From NCBI GenBank assembly GCA_016201285.1, contig JACQDE010000004.1, forward strand, positions 1-39,566: DNA of 39,566 nucleotides, written 5' to 3'. Below the pieces are notes generated by a model. The model saw only the letters and a program-made list of their open reading frames with translations. It searched no databases and was not told the origin of the DNA. Within the stretch, counting starts at the first letter, position 1; each line of letters begins with the position of its first letter. Source of the stretch: Acidobacteriota bacterium (lineage in GTDB: Bacteria; Acidobacteriota; Terriglobia; Acidiferrales; UBA7541). Position numbers and translations under genes: made by a program. Of the stretch, positions 14,983 through 22,203 are shown in pieces.

Positions 14983-15186
14983 TGTTGACTCTAAGGGACT
15001 TTAAGTCCAATGAAAACGGATGTGTTGACTCGAAAGGGGATAGGGGCGGGAAGTCCGTATGTGTTGACTTGAAAGGGGTTGGGGCAAAAGCGGAGAGGTT
15101 GAGTGGTTGAAAGGTCGAAGGCTGGATAAGCTGGGAGGTGCGACACATATCCTTTAGTATAACTTATAGTCAACTCAGAGTCAAGG
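14983..15186. repeat. GTTGACT direct repeats, about 40 bp apart, with an inverted copy
   Basis: TGTTGACT occurs at 14983-14990, 15023-15030 and 15062-15069, at 40- and 39-base spacing. Each is followed by AAGGG-like sequence, and the second and third copies share GTGTTGACT-GAAAGGGG. An inverted copy AGTCAAC lies at 15168-15174, followed by AGTCAAGGGG. The set lies upstream of the hypothetical gene at 14894 and downstream of the DpnI-like gene. Spacing near four helical turns fits cooperative protein binding; three copies are too few and too short for a CRISPR array. Confidence 0.6.
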
Positions 15187-15195
15187 GGAAAGAAA

Positions 15196-15226
15196 AGAAT
15201 CCGCAGATGACGCAGATTTCGCAGAT
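15196..15226 (+). repeat. CGCAGAT dispersed repeat, copy
   Basis: CCGCAGATGACGCAGATTTC is followed by GCAGATTGGG: three CGCAGAT units in about 28 bases. A second copy lies at 17219-17246 and a related inverted word at about 1556-1575. Short dispersed repeats of this type are known from many unrelated bacteria. Confidence 0.55.
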
Positions 15227-15272
15227 TGGGAAGGGCCAAGGGGGAGAATGGGATCGGTGCAGTGTTTCCCTA

Positions 15273-16040
15273 CTAGAGCAAGCGATAGCGGCCGTGGCCG
15301 AGGAATTCGAGGATTTCCATCTTGCGAAGGATTTGAAGCTGCTGGCGGATTTTGTCGCGAACGTGGCGGTTACCGGGATGAAGGCGGGCAAGGTCGCGTT
15401 CGAAGGCATACACATCGGCGAGGGAGAATTCGTCTCGGCCAAGCGAACGGACGACGTTTAAGACATCAAGTGTCCAGCCGCGCTTTTCGACGGCGAGCTT
15501 TGCGAACGGAGTGAGCTGGCGATAACGTGCGCGGACGGCGGCGGGGGGCTGGGGCGCGCCATCGAGGACAATGGGAATGCGTGCATCCGCGGGAATCCTG
15601 TCCAGCAGAATATTGCAGCCAATCCAGCCGGCGCGACGAGCGCGCGGGCCGAGCGGGTTGCGCTTTTCAATGGCGGTCAGCGGAAAAGCGAAGCGTGGCA
15701 CAAGAAAAAGATTGTGCACTTTCCAATCGCCGGGCTGATAGTGCAACGCAAAAAGGTTGGGTGTGCGGTCTTCGAGGATGGCAGCGCGCATTGCGGCATA
15801 GGCGGCGTCGACGATTTTCGTAGTGAAGGGCCCTGACTTGCTTTTCAATTGAAAAAGAGAAGCGCAGCGTGGACAGGTAAAATCGACGGCCGGGGTGTTG
15901 GCGCCGGACGGTTCGAGGTGCGGCGAAGGGCAGATGGGACAGAACAAGTTGGACTCGGCCCACGCTTCGGTGGCGACGCGAGTGCGCTGGGAAGGGCTTG
16001 TGTAACGGTCAAGGCCGCCGCTGGGAAGGGCGAGTCGCAC
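15273..16040 (-). CDS. DpnI-family endonuclease (PD-(D/E)XK plus winged helix)
   Basis: A 255-residue protein, the size of DpnI, alignable nearly end to end with DpnI as I remember it. Shared features: a four-Cys zinc site (CPIC at 34-37, CPRC at 56-59), Asp53 in AVDF, LKSKSG, RRAGWIGCNILL, KIRQQLQILR and a C-terminal winged helix that in DpnI also reads methylated DNA. DpnI cuts G-m6A-TC. DpnI should have Asp53, Glu64 and Lys66 as catalytic residues; here the triad reads D53, Q64, K66 (FQLKSK), so activity may be changed. The only in-frame start is GTG 16040, 18 bases after the methyltransferase stop, so the two genes form an operon. Confidence 0.9.
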   Translation of the reverse strand: MRLALPSGGLDRYTSPSQRTRVATEAWAESNLFCPICPSPHLEPSGANTPAVDFTCPRCASLFQLKSKSGPFTTKIVDAAYAAMRAAILEDRTPNLFALHYQPGDWKVHNLFLVPRFAFPLTAIEKRNPLGPRARRAGWIGCNILLDRIPADARIPIVLDGAPQPPAAVRARYRQLTPFAKLAVEKRGWTLDVLNVVRSLGRDEFSLADVYAFERDLARLHPGNRHVRDKIRQQLQILRKMEILEFLGHGRYRLL

Positions 16041-16058
16041 TCCCGCATTAGATCATTA

Positions 16059-17132
16059 TCATTGCGCAAGATAAATCTCTGTTTCAGTTTTGATGACGAA
16101 AAGGATTTCTTTTCCGGAGTGGGTGGTGGCGCGGAATTTCTGCCAGGCGTCGTCCAGCGATTCTGCTTCCACTGAATAGATCACTTCCCGCTGATTTGCT
16201 CCCACGAAATAAAACTTGCGTTCCTGCTGGACGAGCTTGGCCACTAGCGTGCGGTTCCTTGCGTGCGTTTCGGCGACACTTGATCGATCCACGGAAACGC
16301 CACACAGATCAACTGAAATCTGCACGAAGACTAATTCTGCGACGATGCGGCTGAGCGCAAGCGAGTTCCATTCCGGGAAAGCTTCGATGCCGATGACAAA
16401 GCGCGACGCGCGAATTGCGGCGATGGCAGCGGTGCCACTGCCGAGGAAAGGGTCAAGGACGAGGTCGTGGGAATTGGAAGCGGCGAGGAGGATGCGTTCG
16501 AGAAGCGCAACGGGTTTTTGTGTGGGGTGTTTGCCGAAGCGTTTTTCGCCGGGGGAGGGCGGATAGAACGGCCAGACAGACTTCATCTGTTTGCCGGCGT
16601 TGGTTTCCTTCATCAGGCGATAGTGAAACGTGTGCTTGCTCTTCTTATTCTTCGCGGCCCAGATGAGGGTTTCGGTGGCGTGGGTGAAGTAGCGGCAGGA
16701 AAGGTTGGGCGGCGGATTGGGCTTGACCCAGGTGATGTCGTTCAAGAGCTTGAAGCCGAGCTGCTGCATGGCGAAGCCGACGGAATGAATGACGTGGCTG
16801 GTGCCGCTGACCCAGATGGCGCCGTCGGGCTGGAGGACGCGCTGGCAGGCGGCGAGCCAGGCGCGATTGAAGCTGTGCATTTTATCGGGGCCGGGCGAGC
16901 GGTCCCACTGGCCCTTGTTGACGCTGACCATGCGTCCGGCGTGGCAGGTGATGCCGTCGTTGGAAAGAAAGTAGGGCGGGTCGGCGAAGATGAGGTCAAT
17001 GGTGTCCGCGGGGATTTTTTCGAGGATATCGAGGCAGTCGCCCTGGAAGATTTTGATGTGATGAATGTCGTCATTGAAAACGGGCTTGGGCAATGGCGAG
17101 CGGGTGGCGGAGATGTCGGCGGATTTGGGCAT
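16059..17132 (-). CDS. DpnA-like adenine-N6 DNA methyltransferase
   Basis: A 357-residue protein from ATG 17132 (a TTG at 17150 would add six residues). Beta-class order: catalytic DPPY at 51-54, and the SAM-binding motif DPFLGSG at 227-233 further on. FLSNDGI, VSVNKGQWD, WVSGTSH, NLSCRYFTH-TETLIWA and GKHPTQKP closely resemble DpnA (M2.DpnII), which methylates GATC, also on single strands. A C-terminal extension of about 95 residues (260-357) goes beyond the DpnA length. Together with the DpnI-like gene 18 bases downstream this looks like a two-gene restriction-modification unit, but a DpnI-type partner normally cuts what a GATC methylase makes. Target specificity must therefore be considered unknown. 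Confidence 0.92.
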   Translation of the reverse strand: MPKSADISATRSPLPKPVFNDDIHHIKIFQGDCLDILEKIPADTIDLIFADPPYFLSNDGITCHAGRMVSVNKGQWDRSPGPDKMHSFNRAWLAACQRVLQPDGAIWVSGTSHVIHSVGFAMQQLGFKLLNDITWVKPNPPPNLSCRYFTHATETLIWAAKNKKSKHTFHYRLMKETNAGKQMKSVWPFYPPSPGEKRFGKHPTQKPVALLERILLAASNSHDLVLDPFLGSGTAAIAAIRASRFVIGIEAFPEWNSLALSRIVAELVFVQISVDLCGVSVDRSSVAETHARNRTLVAKLVQQERKFYFVGANQREVIYSVEAESLDDAWQKFRATTHSGKEILFVIKTETEIYLAQ

Positions 17133-17139
17133 GGACAGG

Positions 17140-17163
17140 AGCGCAACCAAGAGTGGTTGCGCT
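17140..17163. repeat. Perfect 10-bp hairpin just before the methyltransferase start
   Basis: AGCGCAACCA and TGGTTGCGCT flank the tetraloop AGAG. The stem lies 8 bases upstream of the methyltransferase ATG on the coding strand, where the ribosome site would be. It could control translation or act as an operator, or simply be another member of the dispersed hairpin family (it ends GCGCTAC). Confidence 0.6.
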
Positions 17164-17333
17164 ACGCGGATTGGATCGTTGATCGAGTAGGGGCGGGTGT
17201 CAAGAGAAGGAGAGGGTTATCCGCAGATTACGCAGATTACACAGATTCAAAAAACAAAACCCAGAAATTGAAACCGCAGTCCGGTGCCGGCGCGAGAGAG
17301 GTTCAAGATGCCCGCCTAAAGACGGGCGCTACA
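17164..17333. repeat. Gap with CGCAGATT repeat and hairpin
   Basis: CCGCAGATTACGCAGATTAC is followed by ACAGATTC (17219-17246), the second copy of the CGCAGAT repeat. A hairpin GCCCG-CCTAAAGA-CGGGC (17310-17327), followed by GCTACATCA, lies just after the ompA-like gene end and may act as its terminator. No gene is seen. Confidence 0.6.
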
Positions 17334-19439
17334 TCAGTACGTGGCGCCTTCGGGGACCCAGATGACGTCCACGCGGCGGTTCTGTTTATCGGCGCCCTTC
17401 TGGCCGCCGGCGGCGCGGGTATCCATGCGCGCATCGGCGATGCCCTTGCTGACGAGGTACTTCTTCGCGGCGTCGGCACGATCCTTGGCGAGCTTCTCGG
17501 GCTTGCGCTCCTTGGGATCGGCGTAGCCGATGATGGCCACACGGGCTTTGGGGTCGTTCTGCAGGCGCAGGGCGACGTCGTCCATGACGCGCTTGCAGAC
17601 GTTATCCACGCGGGCGCTGGCAGCGCGGAAAAAGCACTCCGAGAGCTTCATGGCCTGCGGCGGCGGAGGCGGCACGCGGACTTCGACGGATGTGGAGCAA
17701 TCGTTGGCGCCGCCGCGGCCGTCTTCGACGCGGCCGGTGACGGTGTAGCGTCCGGCGGCGAGGCCGGAGGTATCGAGCTGGACCGACGCGCCGGAGCCGA
17801 CAACCTGGCCGCCGTTGGTGCGCCAGGAGTAGCTGAGCGGATCGTTATCCGCGTCCGAAGCAGAGGCGGAGATGCGGACGCGCTCGCCAGTAAGCACCGA
17901 GGAGCGGTCGGCGGAGCAGGACATAGAGGGCGCGCGGTTGGGCCGCGGGTCCACCTTGATGTCCACCGAGCAGGAGGCGGCGCCGCCTTTGCCGTCGGAA
18001 ACGCTGGCGGTGATGGCGTAAGCGCCGGTGCGCGTGCCGGCAGAATTCCACTTCACGGCCGGGCCGGAGCCGTCCACGGCGCCGCCGGTGGCGGACCAGG
18101 AGTAGCTCAGGGTGTCGTTATCGGGGTCGCTGGCCATGACGCGGACGCCGACCATCTCGCCGGATTCAGCATAGACGGAAGCCTTCTCCGCGGAGCAGGA
18201 GGCCACGGGCGAATGGTTGACGGGCTTGGGCTTCTCCGGCCAGTGCACGCTGCCCATCTTGACGATGAAGCCGTTCTTGTCGCCGTGGTCCTTCAAATTG
18301 CCGGTGCGGCGGTAGCCGAGGTCAACGGCGAAATTGGACCAGGGATAGAAACGCACACCCCAGACACTGTCGATGGGGTCGCGGGCACCGAAGGTGGTGT
18401 TCTGCGTGGCTTTGCCGGTAAACACCGTCAAAACGGATTCGGTCATGATCTGGACGCGGTGCTTGGGCAGAAAGATGGTGCCGGTGGCGAACTTCATCTG
18501 GTCAGCCTGATGGAACAGGCGGACGCGGTTGGAACGCGGGTCGCGGGTGAGGCGGTAGCCGAAGTTCCAGTTGCTGACAATGCGGTCCTTCCACCAGGTG
18601 CGGCTGGCGGCGACGTTGCCCACCCAACTGAATTGTCCGCTCTGGGTGGAATTGTCGAGGAGGTCGCCGAAGGTGCGCTTGGTGGGAATGTAGAAATCGT
18701 TGCGGATGGAGAGGGACAAGTAGTCACCGCGCCATTCGGACAAGGGGCCGAGCTTGAAGCCGACAACGACTTCACCCACACCACCAGCGTTGCGGTTGGC
18801 GAAGGGGAAATCCTCGACGTAGCCGGGCGCGGAGCCGGGCACGACGGTCAGGCCGCGAAAGATCGTGGGAGCGGCGGCCGACGGGAACGGTGGATTGGTG
18901 GCCGGAGTGCGCAGACTCAACTGCGAGGGCACGCTGGTGTGAATGTGGCGATAGGGTTCCCAACCAACATGGAAGTTGAACCAGTCGGTGACGCCGACGC
19001 TGACGGCAGTGCCAACCGTGAGGACGGTGATGTTGCCGGGCATGCGGGAAAACTTGCTGGCATAGCTGGCGACGGCGTAGGCGCGCTTGGGAAGCAAGTA
19101 GCCGGAGTCCACCGTGAAGACGCCGAGCGTGCCGGTGGTGGAAGGCATCGGGCGGAGCTCAAACGGCTCCTTGGCCGGGCGCTTGCCCTTGGCGTCCTTC
19201 TGGGGAAACGCGGAGAGCGAAGCCGCCGGGCGCGCCGGAAAGAGCGAGGCGGAGCCACGCGGCATGGGATCCGCGGCGAGCGCGGCCAGCCCCGGAACGG
19301 CGGATTTTTCCGAGCGGACAACGCCGGACTTGTTCTTGGATTTGCCCTGGGCAGAGTGGGCATCATCGGCGAACGTCGCCGGCACCAGGGCAAGGCTCAG
19401 GAGCAACAGCGCACAAGCTCTCAACACGGCCTTCATCAA
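17334..19439 (-). CDS. OmpA-family outer-membrane protein with two PKD-like domains
   Basis: A 701-residue protein. Signal peptide (1-25), a low-complexity region, then a long beta-strand region (about 95-390; GVTDWFNFHVGWEP, FAVDLGYRRTG) likely forming a barrel. Two PKD/Ig-like domains follow (about 405-590; SDPDNDTLSYSWSATGG and SDADNDPLSYSWRTNGG), then a PPPPP linker and an OmpA C-terminal domain (about 595-695; VAIIGYADPKERKPEKLAKD, NRRVDVIWV) that binds peptidoglycan. Start MM at 19439 is preceded by GAGGAGG. OmpA-type proteins anchor the outer membrane to the wall; the PKD-like insertions would extend the periplasmic reach. The leader from the promoter at 19611-19640 is about 165 bases long. 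Confidence 0.87.
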   Translation of the reverse strand: MMKAVLRACALLLLSLALVPATFADDAHSAQGKSKNKSGVVRSEKSAVPGLAALAADPMPRGSASLFPARPAASLSAFPQKDAKGKRPAKEPFELRPMPSTTGTLGVFTVDSGYLLPKRAYAVASYASKFSRMPGNITVLTVGTAVSVGVTDWFNFHVGWEPYRHIHTSVPSQLSLRTPATNPPFPSAAAPTIFRGLTVVPGSAPGYVEDFPFANRNAGGVGEVVVGFKLGPLSEWRGDYLSLSIRNDFYIPTKRTFGDLLDNSTQSGQFSWVGNVAASRTWWKDRIVSNWNFGYRLTRDPRSNRVRLFHQADQMKFATGTIFLPKHRVQIMTESVLTVFTGKATQNTTFGARDPIDSVWGVRFYPWSNFAVDLGYRRTGNLKDHGDKNGFIVKMGSVHWPEKPKPVNHSPVASCSAEKASVYAESGEMVGVRVMASDPDNDTLSYSWSATGGAVDGSGPAVKWNSAGTRTGAYAITASVSDGKGGAASCSVDIKVDPRPNRAPSMSCSADRSSVLTGERVRISASASDADNDPLSYSWRTNGGQVVGSGASVQLDTSGLAAGRYTVTGRVEDGRGGANDCSTSVEVRVPPPPPQAMKLSECFFRAASARVDNVCKRVMDDVALRLQNDPKARVAIIGYADPKERKPEKLAKDRADAAKKYLVSKGIADARMDTRAAGGQKGADKQNRRVDVIWVPEGATY

Positions 19440-19610
19440 GACCTCCTCAGTTGTAGCCCACGAACTGAAAGAATTGATCCGCCGATTTCAACGACAGGCA
19501 GCCGAAACAGCGGCGCCGAGGCGGAACTTCAAAACGTGAAAAGAGTCCACAGAGTCCACAAGGATACAGGGCCCTCCCACACTCCCCCGGGGGACCCCAC
19601 TTCGCGGAGC

Positions 19611-19640
19611 ATTATACGGCAGGGGGAAGAAATCCAACAA
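19611..19640 (-). promoter_or_regulatory. Sigma-70-type promoter of the ompA-like gene
   Basis: The minus strand has TTGTTG (19640-19635), an 18-base spacer and a perfect TATAAT (19616-19611). Between it and the gene the leader contains the word TGTGGACTCTGTGGACTC (about 19542-19559 on the minus strand), a short direct repeat. Confidence 0.55.
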
Positions 19641-19842
19641 GGTTCTTGCAAGAAATTAACAGCCGGGTAAGCCTGCGGGTACACAGGCACCCCACGCCCC
19701 CACTTCACCCGCGGTGCAGGCCGAGGCGAGCAAACAGCGAAACCATCTCCTGAGATGCAGGCCACCCGGTGAGTGTTGGATTCATCTCATGGAGGGGCAT
19801 CCACCCAGGCCGGAGTGCCGCAGAAAAAGGAGATCACCTCCG

Positions 19843-20514
19843 ATGAAACAGGAAAGATTGAAGGCAGAAAGATCAAGTGGAGCGAAATGGCGCGGGGCGC
19901 TAGCAGCGCTGACACTGGCAGCGCTCGTTCTCTTCCCGTCCGTGGCTGCGGGGCAAAGCCCGGCGGGCGTGTCGAACACGGTGCCGAACGGGACGCGGTT
20001 CCTGGTGCGGCTGGAAGACAAACTGAGCACGCGGAAGGACAAAGTCGGAAAGAAGTTCAAATTGAAGACGCTGGAGCCGCTGATAACGGCGAACGGCGTG
20101 GTGGTGCCGCCGGGGGCGGAAATCCGGGGACACGTGAGCCGCGTCGAACCGGCGGGAGTGACGGGGCGAGCGCGGCTGTGGCTGTCGTTTGACGAAATCA
20201 GGACGCGCGAAGGCAAGCTACCGATCGTGGCGCACGTGGCAAGTGTCCCCGAGGAGCACAGCGTGAAGGCAGGCGACACCCAGGAGGGCGAAATCGAGGC
20301 CCGGACGAGCAAAGGCAGGCAGGAAATTGAAGCGGCCGCGGCGGGCGCGGCGATCGGCGCGGTGATCGGCGCCAGCACCAAAGGCGGCAAAGGCGCGGGC
20401 TGGGGCGCAGTGATGGGAGGCGCGGCGGGATTCCTGATCGCGTCCGGCATGGGACAAGAACTCGAGCTGCAGAAGGGGACAAAGCTGGAGCTGGAGTTGA
20501 GCCGGCCGCTGTAG
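19843..20514 (+). CDS. Glycine-zipper envelope protein (paralog 2)
   Basis: A 223-residue protein from ATG 19843, with an AAAAAGGAGA ribosome site 9 bases upstream. Signal peptide (LAALTLAALVLFPSVAAGQ) without an obvious lipobox, then NGTRFLVRLEDKLSTRKDKV, VVVPPGAEIRGHVSRVEPAG, TGRARLWLSFDEIRT, a glycine-zipper helix pair (AAGAAIGAVIGASTKGGKG, GWGAVMGGAAGF) and a final strand LELELSRPL. Same domain order and length as the lipoprotein at 11381-12052. The ribosome site lies inside a small inverted repeat (GGAG-ATCA-CCTCC), which could hide it. No sigma-54 promoter is seen here. Confidence 0.78.
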   Translation: MKQERLKAERSSGAKWRGALAALTLAALVLFPSVAAGQSPAGVSNTVPNGTRFLVRLEDKLSTRKDKVGKKFKLKTLEPLITANGVVVPPGAEIRGHVSRVEPAGVTGRARLWLSFDEIRTREGKLPIVAHVASVPEEHSVKAGDTQEGEIEARTSKGRQEIEAAAAGAAIGAVIGASTKGGKGAGWGAVMGGAAGFLIASGMGQELELQKGTKLELELSRPL

Positions 20515-20544
20515 GTGGCGAAGCGGTGATTGCCGTTTTCACGG

Positions 20545-20569
20545 CGGGGCGGGGCTGAAGCCCGCCCCT
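20545..20569. terminator. GC-rich hairpin after glycine-zipper gene
   Basis: GGGGCGGGGCT-GA-AGCCCGCCCC forms a 10-bp stem with one bulged G, 30 bases after the stop. No T-run follows on the plus strand, so it may be a member of the hairpin family rather than a classic terminator. Confidence 0.45.
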
Positions 20570-20685
20570 GCATCACACCGCCCTTGACGAAAGCGATTGA
20601 CTCGCGGGCGGCAACGCGATACATACCTTCTCCCCCTGCCCTGCGACTTGGCATTCGTGCGCCTAGTGGGTACACTCCAATTCCA

Positions 20686-22074
20686 ATGGCTGAACTCGGA
20701 CAAGAGACCGAACGCATCCTGATCGTTGAAGACGAGGCGAACGCGCGGGCAGGCTACGAGGCACTGCTGCGGAAGTGGGGCTGCGACGTGCTGGCCGTGG
20801 GCACGGCGGAAGAGGCGCTCGCGAAGTTCGCGGAATTCCGCCCGGCGGCGATCCTGGCCGACGTGGAGCTGCCGGGAATGGACGGGCTGGATCTGTTGCG
20901 GCAGCTCGGCGAAGAACTGTCGAGCGTGCCAGCGATTGTGGTCACCGGAAAAGGCAGCGAGGAGCGGGCGGTGGCGGCGATCGAGGCGGGCGCATTCTGG
21001 TACATCGAGAAGCCGTTGAAGGCGCCGGTGCTGCGGGCGCTGCTGGACCGGGCGCTGGGCCGGGTGCGGGACCGCCGCGAAGTGACCGCGTTGATGAAGG
21101 AACTGCGCGCGGCGGGACGGCTGGGCGAGCTGGTGGGCGCGTCGAAGGCGATGCAGGAAGTGATGCTGGTGGTGGAGATGGCGGCGCCGTCGAGCGCGTC
21201 CGTGCTGATCACTGGCGAGACGGGTTCGGGAAAAGAGATTGTGGCGCGAACGCTGCACCGGCTGTCGCCGCGGGCGGGGAAACCGTTTGTGGCGGTGAAC
21301 TGCTCGGCGATCCCGGAGTCGCTGATGGAAAGCGAAATCTTCGGGCACGAGAAGGGTGCGTTCACCGGCGCGGTGGAGCGGCGGATGGGCTGCTTCGAGC
21401 TGGCCGACGGCGGAACGCTGCTGCTGGACGAAATCGGGGAGATGCCAGCGCCAACGCAGGCGAAGCTGTTGCGAGTGCTCGAAGACCGGAAGGTGCGGCG
21501 GCTGGGCAGCAAGTCGGAAACGCCGGTAGACGTGCGGGTGCTGGCAGCAACGAACAAAGCGCCGGAGCAAGCAGTGGCGAAGGGGGAGCTGCGGCAGGAC
21601 CTCTTTTTCCGGTTGAATGTGTTCCACATCCACCTGCCGCCATTGCGCGCGCACAAGGAAGATTTGCCGGCGCTGGTGGAGCACCTGCTGCGGGAAGTGG
21701 GCGAGCGGCACGGGAAGCATGTGCGTGGCGTGAGCGCGGATGTGATGGAGGCGCTCAAGTCACACGCCTGGCCGGGCAACATCCGCGAGCTGCGAAACGT
21801 GCTGGAGCGCGCGGCGATCATGTGCAACAGCGAGATGATCGGGCGGCAGCACCTGCCGCCGGACTTCGGCCGCGTGGCGGGGGCGGGGCTGGGCGAACTG
21901 GCGGGGCTGAGATTCCCGGTGGGCACCACGGTGGACGCGGTGGAGCGCGAGTTGATCCTGCAAACGCTCGCGGCGACGAACCAGAACAAGACGCGCGCGG
22001 CGGAGATGCTGGGGATCAGCCTGAAGACGCTGCACAACAAATTGAAAGAATACGGGGAGCAGGAGTCTGAATGA
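20686..22074 (+). CDS. NtrC-family sigma-54 response regulator (second)
   Basis: A 462-residue protein from ATG 20686; longer in-frame starts lack support. Receiver about 10-125 (ILIVEDE; Asp59 in ILADVELPG; KPLK), AAA+ domain with Walker A GETGSGKE (177-184) and GAFTGA (224-229), LLLDEIGEMP, and a C-terminal Fis-type helix-turn-helix (KTRAAEMLGISLKTLHNKLK). It precedes a membrane kinase by 129 bases on the same strand, an NtrB/NtrC-like arrangement. No -24/-12 promoter is seen upstream, in contrast to the first regulator, so it may be expressed constitutively and act elsewhere. Confidence 0.95.
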   Translation: MAELGQETERILIVEDEANARAGYEALLRKWGCDVLAVGTAEEALAKFAEFRPAAILADVELPGMDGLDLLRQLGEELSSVPAIVVTGKGSEERAVAAIEAGAFWYIEKPLKAPVLRALLDRALGRVRDRREVTALMKELRAAGRLGELVGASKAMQEVMLVVEMAAPSSASVLITGETGSGKEIVARTLHRLSPRAGKPFVAVNCSAIPESLMESEIFGHEKGAFTGAVERRMGCFELADGGTLLLDEIGEMPAPTQAKLLRVLEDRKVRRLGSKSETPVDVRVLAATNKAPEQAVAKGELRQDLFFRLNVFHIHLPPLRAHKEDLPALVEHLLREVGERHGKHVRGVSADVMEALKSHAWPGNIRELRNVLERAAIMCNSEMIGRQHLPPDFGRVAGAGLGELAGLRFPVGTTVDAVERELILQTLAATNQNKTRAAEMLGISLKTLHNKLKEYGEQESE

Positions 22075-22088
22075 GCGGCAGAGGGGAA

Positions 22089-22132
22089 CGCGCTTCGCGC
22101 GGGAACTTTCTGTTGCCGGAGCTAAAGCTCCG
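22089..22132. repeat. Two hairpins between regulator and kinase genes
   Basis: CGCGC-TTC-GCGCG (about 22089-22101) and CGGAGC-TAAA-GCTCCG (22117-22132), the latter a typical member of the window's hairpin family with a TAAA loop. They lie in the 129-base gap and may separate expression of the two genes. Confidence 0.6.
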
Positions 22133-22203
22133 ACCCCCTAACGGCATGGATGGCACCGTTTCCGGACGACGCCCACAACTGAGGGCAGACAAGGTTTGAC
22201 GGA

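Noticed and set aside
14983..15069. CRISPR array
   Set aside because: Only three 8-15 base repeats, no conserved palindrome, no cas genes.
16467..19670. 1067-residue plus-strand open frame
   Set aside because: It is antisense to the methyltransferase and ompA-like genes, has Gly/Ala/Val/Asp-rich composition typical of a shadow frame, and shows no domain.
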